From Auanema rhodensis (Eukaryota; Nematoda; Chromadorea; Rhabditida; Rhabditidae), in the NCBI GenBank assembly GCA_964057225.1, contig OZ059900.1, forward strand, positions 21,343,638 to 21,407,637: a stretch of 64,000 bases of DNA, given 5' to 3'. Both the position numbers and the translations under genes were made by a program. How positions within the stretch are numbered: position 1 is the first letter of the stretch; each line of letters begins with the position of its first letter. The notes below the pieces were generated by a model that saw only the letters and a list, made by a program, of their open reading frames with translations, was not told the DNA's origin and did no database searches. Positions 12,251-27,350 of the stretch are shown one piece after another.

Positions 12251-14705
12251 CAAAAAAACAGGGGTTAGAAAATTAAGGAAATTAGCATATTCTGAGGGCA
12301 CGCCCCTTATGGCTAATATTGATTAAATCGATTTTTGTTCATATGAGTCGTCAAATGCAACGAATTTCAGCGTGTTACATACTAAAATGAAGCATTTCAC
12401 ATGCTGAACACTAGAAAAATACAAAAACACAGTATTTCCCATGAGAAATATTTTATTATGCTGGAAAACCAGTTTTTGGAAATTTCGCTGTAAACAAGGT
12501 TTTGACTTACGATTTCATGTGTTCAAACTCATGCAATGTCAATGAAACCTAGCTCAAAATTGTTCGTACAACGTCTAGTTCCACTTTCACGACAAAAAAA
12601 CAGGGGTTAGAAAATTTAGGAAATTAGCATATTCTGAGGGCACGCCCCTTATGGCTAATATTGATTAAATCGATTTTTGTTCATATGAGTCGTCAAATGC
12701 AACGAATTTCAGCGTGTTACATACTAAAATGAAGTATTTTACATGCTGAACACTAGAAAAATACAAAAACACAGTATTTCCCATGAGAAATATTTTATTA
12801 TGCTGGAAAACCAGTTTTTGGAATTTTCGCTGTAAACAAGGTTTTGACTTACGATTTCATGTGTTCAAACTCATGCAATGTCAATGAAACCTAGCTCAAA
12901 ATTGTTCGTACAACGTCTAGTTCCACTTTCACGACAAAAAAACAGGGGTTAGAAAATTAAGGAAATTAGCATATTCTGAGGGCACGCCCCTTATGGCTAA
13001 TATTGATTAAATCGATTTTTGTTCATATGAGTAGTCAAATGCAACGAATTTCAGCGTGTTACATACTAAAATGAAGCATTTTACATGCTGAACACTAGAA
13101 AAATACAAAAACACAGTATTTCCCATGAGAAATATTTTATTATGCTGGAAAACCAGTTTTTGGAATTTTCGCTGTAAACAAGGTTTTGACTTACGATTTC
13201 ATGTGTTCAAACTCATGCAATGTCAATGAAACCTAGCTCAAAATTGTTCGTACAACGTCTAGTTCCACTTTCACGACAAAAAAACAGGGGTTAGAAAATT
13301 TAGGAAATTAGCATATTCTGAGGGCACGCCCCTTATGGCTAATATTGATTAAATCGATTTTTGTTCATATGAGTCGTCAAATGCAACGAATTTCAGCGTG
13401 TTACATACTAAAATGAAGTATTTTACATGCTGAACACTAGAAAAATACAAAAACACAGTATTTCCCATGAGAAATATTTTATTATGCTGGAAAACCAGTT
13501 TTTGGAATTTTCGCTGTAAACAAGGTTTTGACTTACGATTTCATGTGTTCAAACTCATGCAATGTCAATGAAACCTAGCTCAAAATTGTTTGTACAACGT
13601 CTAGTTCCACTTTCACGACAAAAAAACAGGGGTTAGAAAATTAAGGAAATTAGCATATTCTGAGGGCACGCCCCTTATGGCTAATATTGATTAAATCGAT
13701 TTTTGTTCATATGAGTAGTCAAATGCAACGAATTTCAGCGTGTTACATACTAAAATGAAGCATTTTACATGCTGAACACTAGAAAAATACAAAAACACAG
13801 TATTTCCCATGAGAAATATTTTATTATGCTGGAAAACCAGTTTTTGGAATTTTCGCTGTAAACAAGGTTTTGACTTACGATTTCATGTGTTCAAACTCAT
13901 GCAATGTCAATGAAACCTAGCTCAAATATGTTCGTACAACGTCTAGTTCCACTTTCACGACAAAAAAACAGGGGTTAGAAAATTAAGGAAATTAGCATAT
14001 TCTGAGGGCACGCCCCTTATGGCTAATATTGATTAAATCGATTTTTGTTCATATGAGTCGTCAAATGCAACGAATTTCAGCGTGTTACATACTAAAACGA
14101 AGTATTTTACATGCTGAACACTAGAAAAATACAAAAACACAGTATTTCCCATGAGAAATATTTTATTATGCTGGAAAACCAGTTTTTGGAATTTTCGCTG
14201 TAAACAAGGTTTTGACTTACGATTTCATGTGTTCAAACTCATGCAATGTCAATGAAACCTAGCTCAAAATTGTTCGTACAACGTCTAGTTCCACTTTCAC
14301 GACAAAAAAACAGGGGTTAGAAAATTAAGGAAATTAGCATATTCTGAGGGCACGCCTCTTATGGCTAATATTGATTAAATCGATTTTTGTTCATATGAGT
14401 CGTCAAATGCAACGAATTTCAGCGTGTTACATACTAAAATGAAGCATTTTACATGCTGAACACTAGAAAAATACAAAAACACAGTATTTCCCATGAGAAA
14501 TATTTTATTATGCTGGAAAACCAGTTTTTGGAAATTTCGCTGTAAACAAGGTTTTGACTTACGATTTCATGTGTTCAAACTCATGCAATGTCAATGAAAC
14601 CTAGCTCAAAACTGTTCCTACAACGTCTAGTTCCACTTTCACGACAAAAAAACAGGGGTTAGAAAATTAAGGAAATTAGCATATTCTGAGGGCACGCCCC
14701 TTATG
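11628..14705 (+). repeat. Nine-monomer block related to 18126-21544
   Basis: The order of tags is gattgaatcg, gtagtc with ggaatttt, tttcaca with CG, gaagtattt, gtagtc, gaagtattt with TG, gtagtc, aaaacgaag with gcctctt, and aaactgtt. The same order appears from 18126, except that one extra tttcaca/gaagaatac monomer is inserted at 20519 before the aaaacgaag monomer, and the monomer at 18810 has lost one G (cagggttag near 19101). Confidence 0.85.
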
Positions 14706-17380
14706 GCTAATATTGATTAAATCGATTTTTGTTCATATGAGTCGTCAAATGCAACGAATTTCAGCGTGTTACATACTAAAATGAAGCATTTTACATGCTG
14801 AACACTAGAAAAATACAAAAACACAGTATTTCCCATGAGAAATATTTTATTATGCTGGAAAACCAGTTTTTGGAAATTTCGCTGTAAACAAGGTTTTGAC
14901 TTACGATTTCATGTGTTCAAACTCATGCAATGTCAATGAAACCTAGCTCAAAATTGTTCCTACAACGTCTAGTTCCACTTTCACGACAAAAAAACAGGGG
15001 TTAGAAAATTTAGGAAATTAGCATATTCTGAGGGCACGCCCCTTATGGCTAATATTGATTAAATCGATTTTTGTTCATATGAGTCGTCAAATGCAACGAA
15101 TTTCAGCGTGTTACATACTAAAATGAAGTATTTTACATGCTGAACACTAGAAAAATACAAAAACACAGTATTTCCCATGAGAAATATTTTATTATGCTGG
15201 AAAACCAGTTTTTGGAATTTTCGCTGTAAACAAGGTTTTGACTTACGATTTCATGTGTTCAAACTCATGCAATGTCAATGAAACCTAGCTCAAAATTGTT
15301 TGTACAACGTCTAGTTCCACTTTCACGACAAAAAAACAGGGGTTAGAAAATTAAGGAAATTAGCATATTCTGAGAGCACGCCCCTTATGGCTAATATTGA
15401 TTAAATCGATTTTTGTTCATATGAGTAGTCAAATGCAACGAATTTCAGCGTGTTACATACTAAAATGAAGCATTTTACATGCTGAACACTAGAAAAATAC
15501 AAAAACACAGTATTTCCCATGAGAAATATTTTATTATGCTGGAAAACCAGTTTTTGGAATTTTCGCTGTAAACAAGGTTTTGACTTACGATTTCATGTGT
15601 TCAAACTCATGCAATGTCAATGAAACCTAGCTCAAAATTGTTCGTACAACGTCTAGTTCCACTTTCACGACAAAAAAACAGGGGTTAGAAAATTAAGGAA
15701 ATTAGCATATTCTGAGGGCACGCCCCTTATGGCTAATATTGATTAAATCGATTTTTGTTCATATGAGTCGTCAAATGCAACGAATTTCAGCGTGTTACAT
15801 ACTAAAATGAAGCATTTTACATGCTGAACACTAGAAAAATACAAAAACACAGTATTTCCCATGAGAAATATTTTATTATGCTGGAAAACCAGTTTTTGGA
15901 AATTTCGCTGTAAACAAGGTTTTGACTTACGATTTCATGTGTTCAAACTCATGCAATGTCAATGAAACCTAGCTCAAAATTGTTCCTACAACGTCTAGTT
16001 CCACTTTCACGACAAAAAAACAGGGGTTAGAAAATTAAGGAAATTAGCATATTCTGAGGGCACGCCCCTTATGGCTAATATTGATTAAATCGATTTTTGT
16101 TTATATGAGTCGTCAAATGCAACGAATTTCAGCGTGTTACATACTAAAATGGAGCATTTTACATGCTGAACACTAGAAAAATACAAAAACACAGTATTTC
16201 TCATGAGAAATATTTTATTATGCTGGAAAACCAGTTTTTGGAAATTTCGCTGTAAACAAGGTTTTGACTTACGATTTCATGTGTTCAAACTCATGCAATG
16301 TCAATGAAACCTAGCTCAAAATTGTTTGTACAACGTCTAGTTCCACTTTCACGACAAAAAAACAGGGGTTAGAAAATTAAGGAAATTAGCATATTCTGAG
16401 GGCACGCCCCTTATGGCTAATATTGATTAAATCGATTTTTGTTCATATGAGTCGTCAAATGCAACGAATTTCAGCGTGTTACATACTAAAATGAAGCATT
16501 TTACATGCTGAACACTAGAAAAATACAAAAACACAGTATTTCCCATGAGAAATATTTTATTATGCTGGAAAACCAGTTTTTGGAAATTTCGCTGTAAACA
16601 AGGTTTTGACTTACGATTTCATGTGTTCAAACTCATGCAATGTCAATGAAACCTAGCTCAAAATTGTTCCTACAACGTCTAGTTCCACTTTCACGACAAA
16701 AAAACAGGGGTTAGAAAATTAATGAAATTAGCATATTCTGAGGGCACGCCCCTTATGGCTAATATTGATTGAATCGATTTTTGTTCATATGAGTCGTCAA
16801 ATGCAACGAATTTCATCGTGTTACATTCTAAAATGAAGCATTTTACATGCTGAACACTAGAAAAATACAAAAACACAGTATTTCTCATGAGAAATATTTT
16901 ATTATGCTGGAAAACCAGTTTTTGGAAATTTCGCTGTAAACAAGGTTTTGACTTACGATTTCATGTGTTCAAACTCATGCAATGTCAATGAAACCTAGCT
17001 CAAAATTGTTTGTACAACGTCTAGTTCCACTTTCACGACAAAAAAACAGGGGTTAGAAAATTAAGGAAATTAGCATATTCTGAGGGCACGCCCCTTATGG
17101 CTAATATTGATTAAATCGATTTTTGTTCATATGAGTAGTCAAATGCAACGAATTTCAGCGTGTTACATACTAAAATGAAGCATTTTACATGCTGAACACT
17201 AGAAAAATACAAAAACACAGTATTTCCCATGAGAAATATTTTATTATGCTGGAAAACCAGTTTTTGGAATTTTCGCTGTAAACAAGGTTTTGACTTACGA
17301 TTTCATGTGTTCAAACTCATGCAATGTCAATGAAACCTAGCTCAAAATTGTTCGTACAACGTCTAGTTCCACTTTCACGA
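14706..17380 (+). repeat. Large block, second copy (first at 9576-12250)
   Basis: This is the duplicate of the eight-monomer block 5130 bp upstream, identified by the shared gagagcacg, ggagc, ttaatg and gattgaatcg tags in the same order. After it the array skips the tttcaca monomer found at 12312 in the first copy and resumes with a gaagtattt monomer at 17442. This is consistent with unequal exchange. Confidence 0.9.
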
Positions 17381-19834
17381 CAAAAAAACAGGGGTTAGAA
17401 AATTTAGGAAATTAGCATATTCTGAGGGCACGCCCCTTATGGCTAATATTGATTAAATCGATTTTTGTTCATATGAGTCGTCAAATGCAACGAATTTCAG
17501 CGTGTTACATACTAAAATGAAGTATTTTACATGCTGAACACTAGAAAAATACAAAAACACAGTATTTCCCATGAGAAATATTTTATTATGCTGGAAAACC
17601 AGTTTTTGGAATTTTCGCTGTAAACAAGGTTTTGACTTACGATTTCATGTGTTCAAACTCATGCAATGTCAATGAAACCTAGCTCAAAATTGTTCGTACA
17701 ACGTCTAGTTCCACTTTCACGACAAAAAAACAGGGGTTAGAAAATTAAGGAAATTAGCATATTCTGAGGGCACGCCCCTTATGGCTAATATTGATTAAAT
17801 CGATTTTTGTTCATATGAGTAGTCAAATGCAACGAATTTCAGCGTGTTACATACTAAAATGAAGCATTTTACATGCTGAACACTAGAAAAATACAAAAAC
17901 ACAGTATTTCCCATGAGAAATATTTTATTATGCTGGAAAACCAGTTTTTGGAAATTTCGCTGTAAACAAGGTTTTGACTTACGATTTCATGTGTTCAAAC
18001 TCATGCAATGTCAATGAAACCTAGCTCAAAATTGTTCCTACAACGTCTAGTTCCACTTTCACGACAAAAAAACAGGGGTTAGAAAATTAATGAAATTAGC
18101 ATATTCTGAGGGCACGCCCCTTATGGCTAATATTGATTGAATCGATTTTTGTTCATATGAGTCGTCAAATGCAACGAATTTCATCGTGTTACATTCTAAA
18201 ATGAAGCATTTTACATGCTGAACACTAGAAAAATACAAAAACACAGTATTTCTCATGAGAAATATTTTATTATGCTGGAAAACCAGTTTTTGGAAATTTC
18301 GCTGTAAACAAGGTTTTGACTTACGATTTCATGTGTTCAAACTCATGCAATGTCAATGAAACCTAGCTCAAAATTGTTTGTACAACGTCTAGTTCCACTT
18401 TCACGACAAAAAAACAGGGGTTAGAAAATTAAGGAAATTAGCATATTCTGAGGGCACGCCCCTTATGGCTAATATTGATTAAATCGATTTTTGTTCATAT
18501 GAGTAGTCAAATGCAACGAATTTCAGCGTGTTACATACTAAAATGAAGCATTTTACATGCTGAACACTAGAAAAATACAAAAACACAGTATTTCCCATGA
18601 GAAATATTTTATTATGCTGGAAAACCAGTTTTTGGAATTTTCGCTGTAAACAAGGTTTTGACTTACGATTTCATGTGTTCAAACTCATGCAATGTCAATG
18701 AAACCTAGCTCAAAATTGTTCGTACAACGTCTAGTTCCACTTTCACGACAAAAAAACAGGGGTTAGAAAATTAAGGAAATTAGCATATTCTGAGGGCACG
18801 CCCCTTATGGCTAATATTGATTAAATCGATTTTTGTTCATATGAGTCGTCAAATGCAACGAATTTCAGCGTGTTACATACTAAAATGAAGCATTTCACAT
18901 GCTGAACACTAGAAAAATACAAAAACACAGTATTTCCCATGAGAAATATTTTATTATGCTGGAAAACCAGTTTTTGGAAATTTCGCTGTAAACAAGGTTT
19001 TGACTTACGATTTCATGTGTTCAAACTCATGCAATGTCAATGAAACCTAGCTCAAAATTGTTCGTACAACGTCTAGTTCCACTTTCACGACAAAAAAACA
19101 GGGTTAGAAAATTTAGGAAATTAGCATATTCTGAGGGCACGCCCCTTATGGCTAATATTGATTAAATCGATTTTTGTTCATATGAGTCGTCAAATGCAAC
19201 GAATTTCAGCGTGTTACATACTAAAATGAAGTATTTTACATGCTGAACACTAGAAAAATACAAAAACACAGTATTTCCCATGAGAAATATTTTATTATGC
19301 TGGAAAACCAGTTTTTGGAATTTTCGCTGTAAACAAGGTTTTGACTTACGATTTCATGTGTTCAAACTCATGCAATGTCAATGAAACCTAGCTCAAAATT
19401 GTTCGTACAACGTCTAGTTCCACTTTCACGACAAAAAAACAGGGGTTAGAAAATTAAGGAAATTAGCATATTCTGAGGGCACGCCCCTTATGGCTAATAT
19501 TGATTAAATCGATTTTTGTTCATATGAGTAGTCAAATGCAACGAATTTCAGCGTGTTACATACTAAAATGAAGCATTTTACATGCTGAACACTAGAAAAA
19601 TACAAAAACACAGTATTTCCCATGAGAAATATTTTATTATGCTGGAAAACCAGTTTTTGGAATTTTCGCTGTAAACAAGGTTTTGACTTACGATTTCATG
19701 TGTTCAAACTCATGCAATGTCAATGAAACCTAGCTCAAAATTGTTCGTACAACGTCTAGTTCCACTTTCACGACAAAAAAACAGGGGTTAGAAAATTTAG
19801 GAAATTAGCATATTCTGAGGGCACGCCCCTTATG

Positions 19835-22800
19835 GCTAATATTGATTAAATCGATTTTTGTTCATATGAGTCGTCAAATGCAACGAATTTCAGCGTGTTA
19901 CATACTAAAATGAAGTATTTTACATGCTGAACACTAGAAAAATACAAAAACACAGTATTTCCCATGAGAAATATTTTATTATGCTGGAAAACCAGTTTTT
20001 GGAATTTTCGCTGTAAACAAGGTTTTGACTTACGATTTCATGTGTTCAAACTCATGCAATGTCAATGAAACCTAGCTCAAAATTGTTTGTACAACGTCTA
20101 GTTCCACTTTCACGACAAAAAAACAGGGGTTAGAAAATTAAGGAAATTAGCATATTCTGAGGGCACGCCCCTTATGGCTAATATTGATTAAATCGATTTT
20201 TGTTCATATGAGTAGTCAAATGCAACGAATTTCAGCGTGTTACATACTAAAATGAAGCATTTTACATGCTGAACACTAGAAAAATACAAAAACACAGTAT
20301 TTCCCATGAGAAATATTTTATTATGCTGGAAAACCAGTTTTTGGAATTTTCGCTGTAAACAAGGTTTTGACTTACGATTTCATGTGTTCAAACTCATGCA
20401 ATGTCAATGAAACCTAGCTCAAAATTGTTCGTACAACGTCTAGTTCCACTTTCACGACAAAAAAACAGGGGTTAGAAAATTAAGGAAATTAGCATATTCT
20501 GAGGGCACGCCCCTTATGGCTAATATTGATTAAATCGATTTTTGTTCATATGAGTCGTCAAATGCAACGAATTTCAGCGTGTTACATACTAAAATGAAGC
20601 ATTTCACATGCTGAACACTAGAAGAATACAAAAACACAGTATTTCCCATGAGAAATATTTTATTATGCTGGAAAACCAGTTTTTGGAAATTTCGCTGTAA
20701 ACAAGGTTTTGACTTACGATTTCATGTGTTCAAACTCATGCAATGTCAATGAAACCTAGCTCAAAATTGTTCGTACAACGTCTAGTTCCACTTTCACGAC
20801 AAAAAAACAGGGGTTAGAAAATTTAGGAAATTAGCATATTCTGAGGGCACGCCCCTTATGGCTAATATTGATTAAATCGATTTTTGTTCATATGAGTCGT
20901 CAAATGCAACGAATTTCAGCGTGTTACATACTAAAACGAAGTATTTTACATGCTGAACACTAGAAAAATACAAAAACACAGTATTTCCCATGAGAAATAT
21001 TTTATTATGCTGGAAAACCAGTTTTTGGAATTTTCGCTGTAAACAAGGTTTTGACTTACGATTTCATGTGTTCAAACTCATGCAATGTCAATGAAACCTA
21101 GCTCAAAATTGTTCGTACAACGTCTAGTTCCACTTTCACGACAAAAAAACAGGGGTTAGAAAATTAAGGAAATTAGCATATTCTGAGGGCACGCCTCTTA
21201 TGGCTAATATTGATTAAATCGATTTTTGTTCATATGAGTCGTCAAATGCAACGAATTTCAGCGTGTTACATACTAAAATGAAGCATTTTACATGCTGAAC
21301 ACTAGAAAAATACAAAAACACAGTATTTCCCATGAGAAATATTTTATTATGCTGGAAAACCAGTTTTTGGAAATTTCGCTGTAAACAAGGTTTTGACTTA
21401 CGATTTCATGTGTTCAAACTCATGCAATGTCAATGAAACCTAGCTCAAAACTGTTCCTACAACGTCTAGTTCCACTTTCACGACAAAAAAACAGGGGTTA
21501 GAAAATTAAGGAAATTAGCATATTCTGAGGGCACGCCCCTTATGGCTAATATTGATTAAATCGATTTTTGTTCATATGAGTCGTCAAATGCAACGAATTT
21601 CAGCGTGTTACATACTAAAATGAAGCATTTTACATGCTGAACACTATAAAAATACAAAAACACAGTATTTCCCATGAGAAATATTTTATAATGCTGGAAA
21701 ACCAGTTTTTGGAAATTTCGCTGTAAACAAGGTTTTGACTTACGATTTCATGTGTTCAAACTCATGCAATGTCAATGAAACCTAGCTCAAAATTGTTCCT
21801 ACAACGTCTAATTCCACTTTCACGACAAAAAAACAGGGGTTAGAAAATTAAGGAAATTAGCATATTCTGAGGGCACGCCCCTTATGGCTAATATTGATTA
21901 AATCGATTTTTGTTCATATGAGTCGTCAAATGCAACGAATTTCAGCGTGTTACATACTAAAATGAAGCATTTTACATGCTGAACACTATAAAAATACAAA
22001 AACACAGTATTTCCCATGAGAAATATTTTATTATGCTGGAAAACCAGTTTTTGGAAATTTCGCTGTAAACAAGGTTTTGACTTACGATTTCATGTGTTCA
22101 AACTCATGCAATGTCAATGAAACCTAGCTCAAAATTGTTCCTACAACGTCTAGTTCCACTTTCACGACAAAAAACAGGGGTTAGAAAATTAAGGAAATTA
22201 GCATATTCTGAGGGCACGCCCCTTATGGCTAATATTGATTAAATCGATTTTTGTTCATATGAGTCGTCAAATGCAACGAATTTCAGCGTGTTACATACTA
22301 AAATGAAGCATTTTACATGCTGAACACTAGAAAAATACAAAAACACAGTATTTCTCATGAGAAATATTTTATTATGCTGGAAAACCAGTTTTTGGAAATT
22401 TCGCTGTAAACAAGGTTTTGATTTACGATTTCATGTGTTCAAACTCATGCAATGTCAATGAAACCTAGCTCAAAATTGTTTGTACAACGTCTAGTTCCAC
22501 TTTCACGACAAAAAAACAGGGGTTAGAAAATTAAGGAAATTAGCATATTCTGAGGGCACGCCCCTTATGGCTAATATTGATTAAATCGATTTTTGTTCAT
22601 ATGAGTCGTCAAATGCAACGAATTTCAGCGTGTTACATACTAAAATGAAGCATTTTACATGCTGAACACTAGAAAAATACAAAAACACAGTATTTCCCAT
22701 GAGAAATATTTTATTATGCTGGAAAACCAGTTTTTGGAAATTTCGCTGTAAACAAGGTTTTGACTTACGATTTCATGTGTTCAAACTCATGCAATGTCAA

Positions 22801-23592
22801 TGAAACCTAGCTCAAAATTGTTCCTACAACGTCTAGTTCCACTTTCACGACAAAAAAACAGGGGTTAGAAAATTAAGGAAATTAGCATATTCTGAGGGCA
22901 CGCCCCTTATGGCTAATATTGATTAAATCGATTTTTGTTCATATGAGTCGTCAAATGCAACGAATTTCAGCGTGTTACATACAATGAAGCATTTCACATG
23001 CTGAACACTAGAAAAATACAAAAACACAGTATTTCCCATGAGAAATATTTTATTATGCTGGAAAACCAGTTTTTGGAAATTTCGCTGTAAACAAGTTTTT
23101 GACTTACGATTTCATGTGTTCAAACTCATGCAATGTCAATGAAACCTAGCTCAAAATTGTTCCTACAACGTCTAGTTCCACTTTCACGACAAAAAAACAG
23201 GGGTTAGAAAATTAAGGAAATTAGCATATTCTGAGGGCACGCCTCTTATGGCTAATATTGATTAAATCGATTTTTGTTCATATGAGTCGTCAAATGCAAC
23301 GAATTTCAGCGTGTTACATACTAAAATGAAGCATTTTACATGCTGAACACTATAAAATTACAAAAACACAGTATTTCCCATGAGAAATATTTTATTATGC
23401 TGGAAAACCAGTTTTTGGAATTTTCGCTGTAAACAAGGTTTTGACTTACGATTTCATGTGTTCAAACTCATGCAATGTCAATGAAACCTAGCTCAAAATT
23501 GTTCGTACAACGTCTAGTTCCACTTTCACGACAAAAAAACAGGGGTTAGAAAATTTAGGAAATTAGCATATTCTGAGGGCACGCCCCTTATG
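19835..23592 (+). repeat. 11-monomer higher-order repeat, copy 1 (3758 bp)
   Basis: Eleven monomers are followed immediately by a second copy with the same rare variants in the same order: gaagtattt/TG, gtagtc, gaagaatac (20621), aaaacgaag (20937) with gcctctt, aaactgtt, tttataatgctgg with tctaattcc, the 6-A run, gatttacg, a CC monomer, the 3 bp deletion with aacaagttttt, and ctataaaattac. The displacement is 3758 bp, which equals 11 x 342 minus the 3 bp deletion and the short A-run. The final monomer ends tttagg here but ttaagg in copy 2, marking the exchange point. Confidence 0.93.
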
Positions 23593-26500
23593 GCTAATAT
23601 TGATTAAATCGATTTTTGTTCATATGAGTCGTCAAATGCAACGAATTTCAGCGTGTTACATACTAAAATGAAGTATTTTACATGCTGAACACTAGAAAAA
23701 TACAAAAACACAGTATTTCCCATGAGAAATATTTTATTATGCTGGAAAACCAGTTTTTGGAATTTTCGCTGTAAACAAGGTTTTGACTTACGATTTCATG
23801 TGTTCAAACTCATGCAATGTCAATGAAACCTAGCTCAAAATTGTTTGTACAACGTCTAGTTCCACTTTCACGACAAAAAAACAGGGGTTAGAAAATTAAG
23901 GAAATTAGCATATTCTGAGGGCACGCCCCTTATGGCTAATATTGATTAAATCGATTTTTGTTCATATGAGTAGTCAAATGCAACGAATTTCAGCGTGTTA
24001 CATACTAAAATGAAGCATTTTACATGCTGAACACTAGAAAAATACAAAAACACAGTATTTCCCATGAGAAATATTTTATTATGCTGGAAAACCAGTTTTT
24101 GGAATTTTCGCTGTAAACAAGGTTTTGACTTACGATTTCATGTGTTCAAACTCATGCAATGTCAATGAAACCTAGCTCAAAATTGTTCGTACAACGTCTA
24201 GTTCCACTTTCACGACAAAAAAACAGGGGTTAGAAAATTAAGGAAATTAGCATATTCTGAGGGCACGCCCCTTATGGCTAATATTGATTAAATCGATTTT
24301 TGTTCATATGAGTCGTCAAATGCAACGAATTTCAGCGTGTTACATACTAAAATGAAGCATTTCACATGCTGAACACTAGAAGAATACAAAAACACAGTAT
24401 TTCCCATGAGAAATATTTTATTATGCTGGAAAACCAGTTTTTGGAAATTTCGCTGTAAACAAGGTTTTGACTTACGATTTCATGTGTTCAAACTCATGCA
24501 ATGTCAATGAAACCTAGCTCAAAATTGTTCGTACAACGTCTAGTTCCACTTTCACGACAAAAAAACAGGGGTTAGAAAATTTAGGAAATTAGCATATTCT
24601 GAGGGCACGCCCCTTATGGCTAATATTGATTAAATCGATTTTTGTTCATATGAGTCGTCAAATGCAACGAATTTCAGCGTGTTACATACTAAAACGAAGT
24701 ATTTTACATGCTGAACACTAGAAAAATACAAAAACACAGTATTTCCCATGAGAAATATTTTATTATGCTGGAAAACCAGTTTTTGGAATTTTCGCTGTAA
24801 ACAAGGTTTTGACTTACGATTTCATGTGTTCAAACTCATGCAATGTCAATGAAACCTAGCTCAAAATTGTTCGTACAACGTCTAGTTCCACTTTCACGAC
24901 AAAAAAACAGGGGTTAGAAAATTAAGGAAATTAGCATATTCTGAGGGCACGCCTCTTATGGCTAATATTGATTAAATCGATTTTTGTTCATATGAGTCGT
25001 CAAATGCAACGAATTTCAGCGTGTTACATACTAAAATGAAGCATTTTACATGCTGAACACTAGAAAAATACAAAAACACAGTATTTCCCATGAGAAATAT
25101 TTTATTATGCTGGAAAACCAGTTTTTGGAAATTTCGCTGTAAACAAGGTTTTGACTTACGATTTCATGTGTTCAAACTCATGCAATGTCAATGAAACCTA
25201 GCTCAAAACTGTTCCTACAACGTCTAGTTCCACTTTCACGACAAAAAAACAGGGGTTAGAAAATTAAGGAAATTAGCATATTCTGAGGGCACGCCCCTTA
25301 TGGCTAATATTGATTAAATCGATTTTTGTTCATATGAGTCGTCAAATGCAACGAATTTCAGCGTGTTACATACTAAAATGAAGCATTTTACATGCTGAAC
25401 ACTATAAAAATACAAAAACACAGTATTTCCCATGAGAAATATTTTATAATGCTGGAAAACCAGTTTTTGGAAATTTCGCTGTAAACAAGGTTTTGACTTA
25501 CGATTTCATGTGTTCAAACTCATGCAATGTCAATGAAACCTAGCTCAAAATTGTTCCTACAACGTCTAATTCCACTTTCACGACAAAAAAACAGGGGTTA
25601 GAAAATTAAGGAAATTAGCATATTCTGAGGGCACGCCCCTTATGGCTAATATTGATTAAATCGATTTTTGTTCATATGAGTCGTCAAATGCAACGAATTT
25701 CAGCGTGTTACATACTAAAATGAAGCATTTTACATGCTGAACACTATAAAAATACAAAAACACAGTATTTCCCATGAGAAATATTTTATTATGCTGGAAA
25801 ACCAGTTTTTGGAAATTTCGCTGTAAACAAGGTTTTGACTTACGATTTCATGTGTTCAAACTCATGCAATGTCAATGAAACCTAGCTCAAAATTGTTCCT
25901 ACAACGTCTAGTTCCACTTTCACGACAAAAAACAGGGGTTAGAAAATTAAGGAAATTAGCATATTCTGAGGGCACGCCCCTTATGGCTAATATTGATTAA
26001 ATCGATTTTTGTTCATATGAGTCGTCAAATGCAACGAATTTCAGCGTGTTACATACTAAAATGAAGCATTTTACATGCTGAACACTAGAAAAATACAAAA
26101 ACACAGTATTTCTCATGAGAAATATTTTATTATGCTGGAAAACCAGTTTTTGGAAATTTCGCTGTAAACAAGGTTTTGATTTACGATTTCATGTGTTCAA
26201 ACTCATGCAATGTCAATGAAACCTAGCTCAAAATTGTTTGTACAACGTCTAGTTCCACTTTCACGACAAAAAAACAGGGGTTAGAAAATTAAGGAAATTA
26301 GCATATTCTGAGGGCACGCCCCTTATGGCTAATATTGATTAAATCGATTTTTGTTCATATGAGTCGTCAAATGCAACGAATTTCAGCGTGTTACATACTA
26401 AAATGAAGCATTTTACATGCTGAACACTAGAAAAATACAAAAACACAGTATTTCCCATGAGAAATATTTTATTATGCTGGAAAACCAGTTTTTGGAAATT

Positions 26501-27350
26501 TCGCTGTAAACAAGGTTTTGACTTACGATTTCATGTGTTCAAACTCATGCAATGTCAATGAAACCTAGCTCAAAATTGTTCCTACAACGTCTAGTTCCAC
26601 TTTCACGACAAAAAAACAGGGGTTAGAAAATTAAGGAAATTAGCATATTCTGAGGGCACGCCCCTTATGGCTAATATTGATTAAATCGATTTTTGTTCAT
26701 ATGAGTCGTCAAATGCAACGAATTTCAGCGTGTTACATACAATGAAGCATTTCACATGCTGAACACTAGAAAAATACAAAAACACAGTATTTCCCATGAG
26801 AAATATTTTATTATGCTGGAAAACCAGTTTTTGGAAATTTCGCTGTAAACAAGTTTTTGACTTACGATTTCATGTGTTCAAACTCATGCAATGTCAATGA
26901 AACCTAGCTCAAAATTGTTCCTACAACGTCTAGTTCCACTTTCACGACAAAAAAACAGGGGTTAGAAAATTAAGGAAATTAGCATATTCTGAGGGCACGC
27001 CTCTTATGGCTAATATTGATTAAATCGATTTTTGTTCATATGAGTCGTCAAATGCAACGAATTTCAGCGTGTTACATACTAAAATGAAGCATTTTACATG
27101 CTGAACACTATAAAATTACAAAAACACAGTATTTCCCATGAGAAATATTTTATTATGCTGGAAAACCAGTTTTTGGAATTTTCGCTGTAAACAAGGTTTT
27201 GACTTACGATTTCATGTGTTCAAACTCATGCAATGTCAATGAAACCTAGCTCAAAATTGTTCGTACAACGTCTAGTTCCACTTTCACGACAAAAAAACAG
27301 GGGTTAGAAAATTAAGGAAATTAGCATATTCTGAGGGCACGCCCCTTATG
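23593..27350 (+). repeat. 11-monomer higher-order repeat, copy 2 (3758 bp)
   Basis: This is a direct tandem duplicate of 19835-23592. The tag bases gaagaa (24379) and aaaacgaag (24695) lie exactly 3758 bp after their counterparts, and both length variants are kept. I noticed no difference before the last monomer, which suggests a young duplication, although I did not align every base. Confidence 0.93.
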
